Assembly (NCBI RefSeq): GCF_900602065.1
Contig: NZ_UWFN01000265.1
Location: 595,065-659,064, forward strand
Length of the DNA: 64,000 nucleotides
Direction of reading: 5' to 3'
DNA from: Pseudomonas viridiflava
GTDB lineage: Bacteria > Pseudomonadota > Gammaproteobacteria > Pseudomonadales > Pseudomonadaceae
The translations under genes were made by a program, and so were the position numbers. Within the stretch, counting starts at the first letter, position 1; the number at the start of each line of letters is the position of its first letter. Shown here one piece after another: positions 24,419 through 33,808 of the stretch. Below the pieces are notes generated by a model. That model made no database searches and was not told where the DNA came from. It saw only the letters and a program-made list of their open reading frames with translations.

Positions 24419-25573
24419 ATGCAATTCAAGCCAGCTGTTACCGTACTGGTCACTGCCGTCGCCCTGGCAACACTGCTCAGTGGATGCAGTAAAAAGGAAG
24501 AAGCCGCAGCTCCTGCAGCTGCACCTCCTCAGGTCGGCGTCGTGACCATCAAAGCTCAGCCCTACACCCTGACTTCGGAACTGCCGGGCCGTACCACGGC
24601 TTACCGCATCGCTGAAGTTCGGCCACAGGTCAACGGCATCATTCTCAAGCGTCTGTTTACAGAGGGCGGCGATGTCAAAGCCGGCCAACAGCTGTATCAG
24701 ATTGACCCAGCGCTTTACGAAGCCACCGCCAATAGCGCAAAAGCGACTCTGCAATCGGCGAAGTCTTTGGCAGATCGCTACAAGCAACTGGTCAACGAGC
24801 AAGCGGTGAGCCGTCAGGAATACGACACGGCTCTGGCCTCCAGTCAGGAAGCCCAGGCCACTCTGCAGACTGCCCAGATCAACCTGCGCTACACCAAGGT
24901 GATGGCACCGATTTCCGGCCGTATCGGGCGTTCCGATGTGACCGAAGGCGCACTGGTTACCAGCGGTCAGACCAACGCCATGGCAACGATCCAGCAACTG
25001 GACCCGATCTACGTTGACGTGACTCAGTCGTCCACCGAGATGCTCAAACTGCGTCGCGACCTGGAAAGCGGCAAACTGCAAAAGGCAGGTGACAACGCGG
25101 CGTCGGTCAAGCTGACCCTTGAAGACGGCAGCGAATACAGCAAGCCGGGCAAACTGGAATTCTCCGAAGTTTCGGTAGATCAGGCGACTGGCTCCGTGAC
25201 CCTGCGCGCTGTGTTCCCGAACCCTGATCACACCCTGTTGCCAGGTATGTTTGTTCACGCTCAGTTGCAGGCTGGCATGAAAAGCGAAGCCATCCTTGCT
25301 CCACAGCAAGGCGTGACCCGTGACATGCGCGGCAAGCCGTCTGCCCTGGTGGTCAACAAAGACAACAAGGTTGAACAGCGTGAACTCATCGCCAACCGCA
25401 CTGCTGGTGCTTACTGGTTGATCGAGAAAGGTCTGGAACCGGGTGATCGCGTAATCACTGAAGGTCTGCAATTCGTCAAGCCAGGCGCAGAAGTGACGGT
25501 CAAGGAAGCGACCAACCTCACGCCAGCCCAGTCCGCTGAGTCCGCCCCTGCCGCCACTGGCAAAGGTGAGTAA
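24419..25573 (+). CDS. ttgA: RND efflux periplasmic adaptor TtgA/EmhA/MexA
   Basis: A 384-residue lipoprotein from the ATG at 24419, which has GAGGA upstream and matches TtgA in length; an upstream frame from 24386 lacks a signal. The lipobox is LLSGCSK (Cys at about residue 23). The biotinyl-lipoyl halves, alpha-hairpin (SAKATLQSAKSLADRYKQLV) and beta-barrel (TQSSTEMLKLRRDL) follow in the usual order. It bridges the inner membrane pump and outer membrane channel. It is the first gene of the three-gene pump operon, 3 bp from ttgB. Confidence 0.95.
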   Translation: MQFKPAVTVLVTAVALATLLSGCSKKEEAAAPAAAPPQVGVVTIKAQPYTLTSELPGRTTAYRIAEVRPQVNGIILKRLFTEGGDVKAGQQLYQIDPALYEATANSAKATLQSAKSLADRYKQLVNEQAVSRQEYDTALASSQEAQATLQTAQINLRYTKVMAPISGRIGRSDVTEGALVTSGQTNAMATIQQLDPIYVDVTQSSTEMLKLRRDLESGKLQKAGDNAASVKLTLEDGSEYSKPGKLEFSEVSVDQATGSVTLRAVFPNPDHTLLPGMFVHAQLQAGMKSEAILAPQQGVTRDMRGKPSALVVNKDNKVEQRELIANRTAGAYWLIEKGLEPGDRVITEGLQFVKPGAEVTVKEATNLTPAQSAESAPAATGKGE

Positions 25574-25576
25574 CCG

Positions 25577-28500
25577 ATGTCTAAATTCTTTATCGACCGC
25601 CCCATTTTCGCCTGGGTATTAGCCCTGGTGATCATGCTGGTGGGTACGCTTTCGATCCTGAAACTACCGATCAACCAATACCCGGCCATTGCGCCGACAG
25701 CCATCGACATTCAGGTTACCTACCCAGGTGCTTCGGCGCAGACTGTGCAGGACACCGTCGTTCAGATCATTGAGCAACAGCTCAACGGTATTGATAACCT
25801 GCGTTATGTTTCCTCGGACAGTAACTCCGACGGCAGCATGACCATCACCGTGACCTTCAATCAGGGTACCAACCCGGATACCGCTCAGGTTCAGGTCCAG
25901 AACAAGCTCAACCTGGCCACCCCGCTGCTGCCGCAAGAAGTACAGCAACAGGGCCTGCGCGTTACCAAGTCGGTGAAGAACTTCCTGCTGGTAATCGGTC
26001 TGGTTGCCGAAGACGGCAGCGGTCTGACCCGGGAAGACTTGTCCAACTACATCGTTTCCAACATCCAGGACCCGATTTCCCGGACGTCCGGTGTGGGTGA
26101 CTTCCAGGTGTTCGGTTCGCAATACGCCATGCGTATCTGGCTGGACCCGGCCAAGCTCAACAACTTCCAGCTGACACCGGTTGATGTGAGCACGGCGATT
26201 TCGGCACAGAACGTTCAGATCGCCACAGGCCAGTTGGGCGGTCTCCCTGCCCTGCCCGGCACCCAGCTGAACGCCACGATCATCGGCAAGACACGTCTGC
26301 AGACACCTGAGCAGTTCGGCAACATCCTGCTCAAGGTCAACACCGACGGCTCGCAAGTACGCCTGCATGACGTCGCCCGTATTGGCCTGGGTGGCCAGAA
26401 CTACAGCATCGACGCTCAGTTCAACGGCAAGCCGGCTTCAGGTATGGCGATCAAACTGGCTTCCGGCGCCAACGCTCTGGACACTGCCAAGGCCATTCGC
26501 GCCACTGTCGCCAACCTGGAGCCCTTCTTCCCGGCTGGCATGAAAGTGGTTTACCCGTACGACACCACACCAACCGTGACCGAATCGATCTCCGGGGTTG
26601 TTCACACCCTGATCGAAGCGATCGTGCTGGTGTTCCTGGTGATGTACCTGTTCCTGCAAAACTTCCGCGCCACCGTGATTACGACGATGACCGTGCCGGT
26701 GGTATTGCTCGGTACATTCGGCATCCTCGCAGCGTTCGGTTTCACGATTAACACCCTGACCATGTTCGGCATGATTCTGGCCATCGGACTCTTGGTGGAC
26801 GATGCCATCGTGGTGGTGGAGAACGTCGAACGGGTCATGGCCGAAGAGCACTTATCGCCCAAAGAGGCGACCAAGAAATCCATGGGCCAGATCCAGGGCG
26901 CACTGGTGGGTATCGCCATGGTGCTCTCGGCGGTGCTGCTGCCAATGGCGTTCTTCGGCGGGTCTACAGGGGTTATTTACAAACAGTTCTCGATCACTAT
27001 TGTTTCGGCAATGGCCCTGTCGGTTCTGGTTGCGCTGATCTTCACCCCGGCGCTGTGCGCCACCATGCTCAAGCCCATTGATCCGGAAAAACACGGCCAA
27101 CCCAAAAAAGGCTTCTTCGGCTGGTTCAACCGTACGTTTGATCGTGGCGTAGACAGCTACGAGCGCGGCGTGAAACGCATGGTGACTCACAAGCTGCCAG
27201 CGTTCGGCGTGTATCTGCTCATCGTTGCGGGCATGATCTTCCTGTTCACCCGCATCCCGAGCGCGTTCCTGCCGGAAGAAGACCAAGGCGTGATTTTCGC
27301 TCAGGTTCAAACCCCCGCGGGCTCGTCCGCCGAGCGTACGCAGAAAGTCATCGACGAGATGCGTACCTTCCTGCTCGACAAGGAAAACGGTGAAGGCAAC
27401 GGCGTGAACTCGGTGTTCAGCGTCAACGGCTTCAACTTTGCCGGTCGTGGTCAGAGCTCGGGCCTTGCGTTCGTCATGCTCAAACCGTGGGACGAGCGTG
27501 ACTCGGAAAATACCGTATTCAAGATTGCTCAACGTGCTCAGGCACACTTCGCCAGCTTCCGTGACGCCATGGTGTACGCAGTCGTTCCACCTTCGGTACT
27601 CGAACTGGGTAACGCCACCGGTTTCGACGTTTACCTGCAGGATCAGGGCGGCGTAGGCCACGAGAAACTGCTGGAAGCACGTAACCAGTTCCTCGGCATG
27701 GCGGCGCAAAGCAAGATCCTTGCAGGCGTACGTCCGAACGGTCTGGGCGATGAGCCGCAGTACGAGCTCACTGTCGATGATGAAAAGGCCAGTGCCCTGG
27801 GCATTACCTTGTCAAACATCAACCAGACCTTGTCTATCGCTCTGGGTGGCAGCTACGTCAACGACTTTATCGACCGCGGTCGGGTCAAGAAAGTCTACGT
27901 GCAGGGTGAAGCGGCCAGCCGCATGACCCCTGAAGATCTGGGCAAATGGTATGTACGCAACGACGCAGGGACCATGGTGCCTCTGTCGGCTATTGCCAGC
28001 GGCAAATGGATCTACGGTTCGCCGAAGCTGTCGCGTTATAACGGCGTAGCGGCAATGGAAATTCTCGGTACACCGGCTCCGGGCTACAGCTCGGGTCAAG
28101 CCATGGCGGAGGTCGAGGCGATTGCCAAGAAGCTGCCATCGGGTATCGGCTATGCCTTCACCGGCCTGTCTTTCGAAGAACGTTTGTCCGGCTCCCAGGC
28201 GCCTGCGCTGTATGCCCTGTCGATGCTGGTGGTGTTCCTCTGTCTGGCAGCCCTGTATGAAAGCTGGTCGATTCCGATTGCGGTCATGCTCGTTGTACCG
28301 CTGGGTATCATCGGTGCACTTATGGCAACCAGTCTGAGGGGCCTGTCCAACGACGTGTTCTTCCAGGTCGGGTTGTTGACGACGATCGGGCTGGCGGCGA
28401 AGAATGCGATCCTGATTGTCGAGTTTGCCAAAGAGCTGCATGAACAGGGCAAGAGTCTGGTGGATGCGGCGATGGAAGCCTGCCGCATGCGTCTGCGCCC

Positions 28501-28738
28501 GATCATCATGACCTCCATGGCGTTCATCCTCGGCGTGGTACCGCTGGCGATCTCCACCGGTGCCGGTTCAGGTAGCCAGCACGCAATCGGTACGGGCGTA
28601 ATCGGCGGTATGATCACCGCCACCGTCCTGGCAATTTTCTGGGTCCCAATGTTCTACGTTGCCGTGTCGTCGATGTTCAAGAGCAAGTACGACAAGGAAC
28701 ACGAGAAACAAACATCACATGATGAGGCTGGCCAATGA
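25577..28738 (+). CDS. ttgB: RND multidrug efflux transporter TtgB/EmhB/MexB
   Basis: A 1053-residue HAE1-family pump of standard length (MexB about 1046). It opens MSKFFIDRPIFAWVLALVIM. The proton-relay acidic pair sits in the fourth transmembrane segment (GLLVDDAIVVVENVERVM), and the two porter loops and repeat halves are both complete. It exports antibiotics, solvents and aromatics using the proton gradient. The coding region overlaps ttgC by 4 bp, so all three pump parts are made together. Confidence 0.97.
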   Translation: MSKFFIDRPIFAWVLALVIMLVGTLSILKLPINQYPAIAPTAIDIQVTYPGASAQTVQDTVVQIIEQQLNGIDNLRYVSSDSNSDGSMTITVTFNQGTNPDTAQVQVQNKLNLATPLLPQEVQQQGLRVTKSVKNFLLVIGLVAEDGSGLTREDLSNYIVSNIQDPISRTSGVGDFQVFGSQYAMRIWLDPAKLNNFQLTPVDVSTAISAQNVQIATGQLGGLPALPGTQLNATIIGKTRLQTPEQFGNILLKVNTDGSQVRLHDVARIGLGGQNYSIDAQFNGKPASGMAIKLASGANALDTAKAIRATVANLEPFFPAGMKVVYPYDTTPTVTESISGVVHTLIEAIVLVFLVMYLFLQNFRATVITTMTVPVVLLGTFGILAAFGFTINTLTMFGMILAIGLLVDDAIVVVENVERVMAEEHLSPKEATKKSMGQIQGALVGIAMVLSAVLLPMAFFGGSTGVIYKQFSITIVSAMALSVLVALIFTPALCATMLKPIDPEKHGQPKKGFFGWFNRTFDRGVDSYERGVKRMVTHKLPAFGVYLLIVAGMIFLFTRIPSAFLPEEDQGVIFAQVQTPAGSSAERTQKVIDEMRTFLLDKENGEGNGVNSVFSVNGFNFAGRGQSSGLAFVMLKPWDERDSENTVFKIAQRAQAHFASFRDAMVYAVVPPSVLELGNATGFDVYLQDQGGVGHEKLLEARNQFLGMAAQSKILAGVRPNGLGDEPQYELTVDDEKASALGITLSNINQTLSIALGGSYVNDFIDRGRVKKVYVQGEAASRMTPEDLGKWYVRNDAGTMVPLSAIASGKWIYGSPKLSRYNGVAAMEILGTPAPGYSSGQAMAEVEAIAKKLPSGIGYAFTGLSFEERLSGSQAPALYALSMLVVFLCLAALYESWSIPIAVMLVVPLGIIGALMATSLRGLSNDVFFQVGLLTTIGLAAKNAILIVEFAKELHEQGKSLVDAAMEACRMRLRPIIMTSMAFILGVVPLAISTGAGSGSQHAIGTGVIGGMITATVLAIFWVPMFYVAVSSMFKSKYDKEHEKQTSHDEAGQ

Positions 28739-30195
28739 GCAAGTCCCTGATCTCCCTGGCAGTCACTGCGGTCATTCTCAGTGGTTGCTCGTTGATCCCT
28801 GAATACAAACAACCTGCGGCTCCGGTCGCGGCGCAGTACCCGCAAGGACCGGCCTACTCGCCGACCGAAGCGGCGAACGTCGCGGCAGCGGAACAGGGCT
28901 GGCGTCAGTTTTTCCATGACCCGGCCCTGCAACAGCTGATCCAGACTGCACTGGTCAATAACCGCGACCTGCGTGTCGCGGCGCTGAACATCGACGCTTA
29001 CCGTGCGCAATACCGCATCCAGCGTGCCGATCTGTTCCCGGCTGTTTCTGCCGATGGCAGCGGCAGCCGTCAGCGTTTGCCAGCCGATATGTCGACCACT
29101 GGCCAATCAGGCATTACCAGCCAGTATTCGGCCACGCTGGGCGTCAGTGCCTACGAGCTGGATCTGTTCGGCAGGGTGCGCAGCCTGAGCGAGCAAGCCT
29201 TGCAGACGTACTTCTCCAGTGAAGAAGCCCGTCGCAGCACGCAGATCAGCCTGGTGGCCAACGTCGCCAACGCTTATCTGACCTGGCAAGCTGATAAAGA
29301 GCTGCTCAAACTGACAGAAGAAACCCTCAAGACCTACGAAGAAAGTCTGCGTCTGACTTCCCGTAGCAACGAAGTAGGCGTTTCTTCGGCGCTGGATCTG
29401 AGTCAGGCACGCACCTCGGTGGAAAGCGCCAAGGTTGCTCTGGCCCGCTATCAGCGTCAGGTCGCTCAGGATCAGAACAACCTGACCTTGCTGCTCGGCA
29501 CTAACCTGCCGACCAACCTGCCGCCAGCGCAGCCACTGAGTGCCGACCTGCTGAGCGTTTTGCCAGCGGGCCTGCCTTCGGACCTGCTGCAGCGTCGCCC
29601 GGACATTCTGCAAGCCGAGCACACCCTGCAAGCTGCCAACGCTAATATCGGCGCGGCCCGTGCTGCGTTCTTCCCAAGCATCAGCCTGACGGCCAATGCG
29701 GGCACGATCAGCCCCGACCTCTCCGGTCTGTTTGATGGCGGTTCGGGTACCTGGCTGTTCCAGCCAAGTATCAATATTCCGATCTTCAACGCCGGTAGCC
29801 TGCGTGCCAGTCTGGATTACTCGAAAATCCAGAAAGAGATCAGCGTTGCCAACTACGAGAAGGCGATTCAGACCGCCTTCCAGGAAGTCTCTGACGGCCT
29901 GGCTTCACGCAAGACTTACAACGAGCAGTTGCAAGCCCAGCGTGATTTCGTCAACGCCAACCAGGACTACTACCGTCTGGCTGAGCGTCGCTACCGGATC
30001 GGGATCGACAGCAACCTGACCTTCCTCGATGCTCAACGCTCGCTGTTCAGTGCACAACAGTCGCTGATCACCGACCGTCTCTCCCAGCTCACCAGCGAGG
30101 TCAACCTGTACAAGGCCCTCGGCGGTGGCTGGTACGAGCAAACCGGACAGGCCAAACCGATAGATAAAGAGAAGCCAACAGTTCAGCTGTTCTGA
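28735..30195 (+). CDS. ttgC: RND efflux outer membrane channel TtgC/EmhC/OprM
   Basis: A 486-residue outer membrane factor lipoprotein. The lipobox is VILSGCS (Cys at about residue 19), and two repeated OEP helix-barrel halves follow, with conserved ASYELDLFGR-like and RRPDILQAEHTLQAANANIG segments. It forms the trimeric exit duct of the pump. A bidirectional terminator follows within 30 bp. Confidence 0.96.
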   Translation: MSKSLISLAVTAVILSGCSLIPEYKQPAAPVAAQYPQGPAYSPTEAANVAAAEQGWRQFFHDPALQQLIQTALVNNRDLRVAALNIDAYRAQYRIQRADLFPAVSADGSGSRQRLPADMSTTGQSGITSQYSATLGVSAYELDLFGRVRSLSEQALQTYFSSEEARRSTQISLVANVANAYLTWQADKELLKLTEETLKTYEESLRLTSRSNEVGVSSALDLSQARTSVESAKVALARYQRQVAQDQNNLTLLLGTNLPTNLPPAQPLSADLLSVLPAGLPSDLLQRRPDILQAEHTLQAANANIGAARAAFFPSISLTANAGTISPDLSGLFDGGSGTWLFQPSINIPIFNAGSLRASLDYSKIQKEISVANYEKAIQTAFQEVSDGLASRKTYNEQLQAQRDFVNANQDYYRLAERRYRIGIDSNLTFLDAQRSLFSAQQSLITDRLSQLTSEVNLYKALGGGWYEQTGQAKPIDKEKPTVQLF

Positions 30196-30220
30196 CCCCT
30201 GTTCTGATAAGCGACTCACA

Positions 30221-30250
30221 AAAAAAACCCACCTCATCGGTGGGTTTTTT
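30221..30250. terminator. Bidirectional rho-independent terminator between ttgC and pcaT
   Basis: The stem CCCACC / GGTGGG has A residues before and T residues after, so it can terminate both the ttg operon (plus) and the pca operon (minus). Confidence 0.9.
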
Positions 30251-30272
30251 ATTGGGTCAGATAAACGATTTA

Positions 30273-31562
30273 TCAGTGATCGTGATGCAAGTAAGCCGGT
30301 TGTTTCGGCAGTCGTAGACTGAACAGGAAGGCAACCGCCATCATGATGGTCACGTACCAATAGAAGTTATTCTCCACGCCCTGATTCTTCAGACTCAGCG
30401 CAACGTATTCCGCTGAACCACCGAACACCGCGTTAGCCACTGCATAAGCCAGGCCGACACCCAGCGCACGAACCTGCGGCGGGAACATTTCGGCCTTCAC
30501 CAGGCCGCTGATCGAGGTATAAAAGCTGACGATCGCCAGCGCAAAGGTGATCAGCAGGAACGCCAGAAACGGGTTAGTTGTGGTTTTCAGGGTCATCAGG
30601 ATCGGCACCGTACACAGCGTACCCAGCGCACCGAACCACAGCATTGAGTTACGACGCCCGATCTTGTCCGCCAGCATGCCGAACAAGGGCTGCATGCACA
30701 TGTACAGGAACAGCGCGCCGGTCATGATGTAACTGGCGGTTTTGGGGTCCATGCCGCCGGTGTTTACCAAGTACTTCTGCATGTAGGTGGTAAAGGTGTA
30801 GAAAATCAGCGAGCCGCCAGCGGTGTAACCCAGCACCGTGATAAACGCTGCCTTGTGATCACGAAACAGCGCGCTGATGCTACCGGCATCTTTGTCCTGA
30901 CGCATTTCAGCGGTGGTCGTTTCCTCAAGTGAACGACGCAGGAACAGGGAGATCAGCGCAGCGACGGCACCGATCACAAACGGAATCCGCCAGCCGTAGG
31001 CACGCAGTTCTTCAGTGCTGAGAAACTGCTGCATGATCACCACAGTCAACACTGCCAGTAACTGACCACCAATCAGGGTCACATACTGGAACGAGGCGAA
31101 GAAACCACGCTGTCCGCGCAACGCCACTTCACTCATGTACGTCGCCGTAGTGCCGTACTCACCGCCCACCGACAGCCCTTGAATGAGGCGCGCCAGTAGC
31201 AGCAATGCCGGTGCCCAGACACCAATCGTCGCGTAAGTCGGCAAACACGCGATCATCAACGAGCCGCCGCACATCATCAGGACGGCGATCATCATCGAGT
31301 TTTTACGACCATGCTTGTCAGCGACCCGGCCAAACAACCAGCCACCGATAGGCCGCATCAGGAACCCGGCAGCAAACACACCTGCGGTGTTGAGCAATTG
31401 AACGGTGGGGTCGTCAGAAGGAAAGAAGGCGGGAGCGAAGTAGATGGCGCAGAAGGCGTACACGTAGAAGTCGAACCATTCGACCAGGTTGCCCGAGGAG
31501 GCACCGACAATCGCAAAGATCCTTTTGCTACGTTCTTCACCCGTGTAATGCGTGGTTGTCAT
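30273..31562 (-). CDS. pcaT: Dicarboxylate transporter PcaT (KgtP-type MFS)
   Basis: A 429-residue, 12-segment transporter, very similar to E. coli KgtP in recalled sequence (AIVGASSGNLVEWFDFYVYA, GFLMRPIGGWLFGRVADKHG, YTSISGLVKAEMFPPQVRAL). In P. putida PcaT carries beta-ketoadipate and related dicarboxylic acids into the cell. It is the last gene of the minus-strand pca group, 268 bp after pcaF with a REP element and a hairpin between, so it may have some independent expression. Compare the sigma54-linked relative at 12559. Confidence 0.9.
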   Translation of the reverse strand: MTTTHYTGEERSKRIFAIVGASSGNLVEWFDFYVYAFCAIYFAPAFFPSDDPTVQLLNTAGVFAAGFLMRPIGGWLFGRVADKHGRKNSMMIAVLMMCGGSLMIACLPTYATIGVWAPALLLLARLIQGLSVGGEYGTTATYMSEVALRGQRGFFASFQYVTLIGGQLLAVLTVVIMQQFLSTEELRAYGWRIPFVIGAVAALISLFLRRSLEETTTAEMRQDKDAGSISALFRDHKAAFITVLGYTAGGSLIFYTFTTYMQKYLVNTGGMDPKTASYIMTGALFLYMCMQPLFGMLADKIGRRNSMLWFGALGTLCTVPILMTLKTTTNPFLAFLLITFALAIVSFYTSISGLVKAEMFPPQVRALGVGLAYAVANAVFGGSAEYVALSLKNQGVENNFYWYVTIMMAVAFLFSLRLPKQPAYLHHDH

Positions 31563-31650
31563 TATTTTTTCCCCATTAAAGCTGAACAGTCATCCAGGAC
31601 ATAACCTGTAACATGTGACAGCGCATAAGTCTCTTGAATTCCCATCCTCC

Positions 31651-31722
31651 TGTAGGAGCTGCCGAAGGCTGCGAACGCGGTGTGTCAGGCAATCGACTTC
31701 GCAGCCTTCGGCAGCTCCTACA
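31651..31722. repeat. REP/REPIN-type inverted repeat, TGTAGGAGCTGCCGAAGGCT family
   Basis: A standard 24-bp-arm copy between pcaF and pcaT, in other words inside a likely operon, where it could attenuate or stabilise the transcript. Confidence 0.9.
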
Positions 31723-31755
31723 AAAACAAAGCTCGAGTGAGCTCCTGAAAAACAA

Positions 31756-31807
31756 TCACCCAGCCCTCAAATGACCTTTTCGTGGAGGCCATCAAAAAGC
31801 TGGGTGA
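31756..31807 (-). terminator. Large hairpin between pcaF and pcaT
   Basis: Perfect 9-bp arms (TCACCCAGC / GCTGGGTGA) enclose 34 bp that contain a smaller potential stem (CCTC / GAGG). It begins about 20 bp after the pcaF stop codon. Without a clear T run it is at most a weak terminator or attenuator of pcaT expression. Confidence 0.4.
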
Positions 31808-31829
31808 CTGTATTCAGTGATGTTCGGTC

Positions 31830-33032
31830 TCAGCGCTCAATCGCCAACGCAAGCCCCTGCCCTACGCCCACGCACATGGTCGCCAGTCCTCGACGGCCGC
31901 CGTTTTTTTCCAGTTGGTGCAGAGCGGTCAACACCAGTCGGGCACCGCTCATGCCCAATGGGTGTCCCAAAGCAATTGCGCCACCATTTGGATTCACCTG
32001 CGGTGCATCGTCGGCCAGCCCAAGTTCACGCAGAACCGCCAGGCCCTGGCTGGCAAAGGCTTCGTTGAGTTCGATCACATCAAAATCGCTGACTGCCAGA
32101 CCCAGTCGCTCAACCAGTTTGCGTACCGCGGGCACCGGACCTATCCCCATAACACGAGGCGCGACACCGGCGCTGGCCATGCCGAGGATCCGCGCACGGG
32201 GCGTCAAACCGTGCTTTTTGACAGCCTCTGCCGACGCCAGAATCAGCGCGGCAGCGCCGTCGTTGACGCCAGACGCGTTACCAGCAGTGACCGTCTTGTC
32301 CGGACCGTTGACCGGTTTCAGCTTCGCAAGGGTTTCCAGACTGGTGTCGGCACGCGGGTGCTCATCCTGCTCCACGACCGTCTCGCCCTTCTTGTGGGCA
32401 ACTCGAACGGGCGTGATTTCTTCCTTAAAAAAGCCCGCAGCCTGAGCAGCGGCGGTGCGCTGCTGACTGCGCAGGGCGAAAGCGTCCTGATCGGCCCGAG
32501 AAATCTTGAAATCATCGGCGACGTTATCGCCGGTCTGTGGCATTGAATCGACGCCGTACTGCGCTTTCATCAACGGGTTGATGAAACGCCAGCCGATAGT
32601 CGTGTCTTCCAGCTTCATGTTGCGGGAGTACGCGGCGTCGGCCTTGCCCATGACAAAGGGCGCACGGGACATCGACTCAACGCCCCCGGCGATTGCCAAT
32701 TCCATCTCGCCAGCAGCAATCGCACGAAATGCTGTGCCAATCGCATCCATGCCTGAGGCGCAAAGCCGATTGAGGGTGACGCCCGGAATAGTCTCCGGCA
32801 GCCCCGCCAGCAACGCCGCCATGCGCGCAACGTTGCGGTTATCTTCGCCGGCCTGGTTGGCGCAACCGAAAAACACCTCATCCACCTCGTTCCAGTTCAC
32901 CGAAGGATTTCGCTCGATCAGCGCCTTGATCGGCACAGCCGCGAGGTCGTCAGCACGAACACTGGATAATCCGCCGCCAAAGCGACCAATCGGAGTGCGG
33001 ATTGCATCGCAGATAAAAACGTCACGCATCAT
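31830..33032 (-). CDS. pcaF: Beta-ketoadipyl-CoA thiolase PcaF
   Basis: A 400-residue thiolase, the PcaF family length. Nucleophile Cys91 lies in LNRLCASGMDA, the catalytic His in GHPLGMSGARL and the second Cys in TMCVGVGQG. It cleaves beta-ketoadipyl-CoA to succinyl-CoA and acetyl-CoA, the last step of the beta-ketoadipate pathway. The adjacent CoA-transferase subunits and pcaT support PcaF rather than a general acetyl-CoA acetyltransferase. The start overlaps the pcaJ stop by 4 bp; two adjacent ATGs follow a GGGAG. Confidence 0.94.
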   Translation of the reverse strand: MMRDVFICDAIRTPIGRFGGGLSSVRADDLAAVPIKALIERNPSVNWNEVDEVFFGCANQAGEDNRNVARMAALLAGLPETIPGVTLNRLCASGMDAIGTAFRAIAAGEMELAIAGGVESMSRAPFVMGKADAAYSRNMKLEDTTIGWRFINPLMKAQYGVDSMPQTGDNVADDFKISRADQDAFALRSQQRTAAAQAAGFFKEEITPVRVAHKKGETVVEQDEHPRADTSLETLAKLKPVNGPDKTVTAGNASGVNDGAAALILASAEAVKKHGLTPRARILGMASAGVAPRVMGIGPVPAVRKLVERLGLAVSDFDVIELNEAFASQGLAVLRELGLADDAPQVNPNGGAIALGHPLGMSGARLVLTALHQLEKNGGRRGLATMCVGVGQGLALAIER

Positions 33033-33808
33033 GCTTCTCCCGGCGCTTGACCATGCGCTTTAGCGGTCCGGGCTTCCAGATCACGCAACGCGCTCAGTTC
33101 GGTTTCGCTTGGCTCGGCCGAGTACTCGACGTTTTCGGCAAAGCGTACTTCCCAACCAGTAGCCGCGATGACCTGCTCACGGGTCACGCCAGGGTGCAGT
33201 GTTGTGACGATGAACTCGTTCGTCCCCTCTTCCGGCTCCATGATGCACAGGTCAGTAATAATCCCAACCGGTCCAGCGCCAGGCAAACCCAGACGCTTGC
33301 GTGAATCGCCGCCTTCGCCATGCCCCACTGAAGTCATGAAATCCAGCTTGTTCACAAAGGCTCTTGCCGATTGCTTGAGGATGATCAGCACTTGTTTCGC
33401 CGACCCGGCGATTTCCGGCGCGCCACCCGCCCCTGGCAAACGGACTTTCGGGTTGTTGTAGTCGCCGACCACTGTAGTGTTGATATTGCCGAAACGGTCA
33501 ACTTGCGCAGCGCCGAGGAAGCCCACATCCACTCGCCCACCTTGCAGCCAGTAACGGAAAATCTCGCTGGTGGACACCACCGTGTCAGCTGTTTCCGCCA
33601 GTTCACCGTCGCCGATGGACAGCGGCAGTACCGTCGGTTTAGCGCCAATAGGGCCTGACTCGTAAATCAGCACAACATCCGGCGACGAAGTGAGACGGGC
33701 GAGATTCGCCGCCTTGGAAGGCAAACCAATACCTACGAAGCAGACCGCGCCATTACGCAGGCGACGAGCCGCCGCCACAGTCATCATTTCACTGGTGGTG
33801 TAAGTCAT
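33029..33808 (-). CDS. pcaJ: 3-oxoadipate CoA-transferase subunit B PcaJ
   Basis: A 259-residue family I CoA-transferase beta subunit, opening MTYTTSEMMTVAAARRLRNG. The catalytic Glu is predicted at residue 50 in LIYESGPIG. With PcaI it transfers CoA from succinyl-CoA to beta-ketoadipate. The gene overlaps pcaI by a single base and pcaF by 4 bp, so expression is coupled. Confidence 0.95.
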   Translation of the reverse strand: MTYTTSEMMTVAAARRLRNGAVCFVGIGLPSKAANLARLTSSPDVVLIYESGPIGAKPTVLPLSIGDGELAETADTVVSTSEIFRYWLQGGRVDVGFLGAAQVDRFGNINTTVVGDYNNPKVRLPGAGGAPEIAGSAKQVLIILKQSARAFVNKLDFMTSVGHGEGGDSRKRLGLPGAGPVGIITDLCIMEPEEGTNEFIVTTLHPGVTREQVIAATGWEVRFAENVEYSAEPSETELSALRDLEARTAKAHGQAPGEA

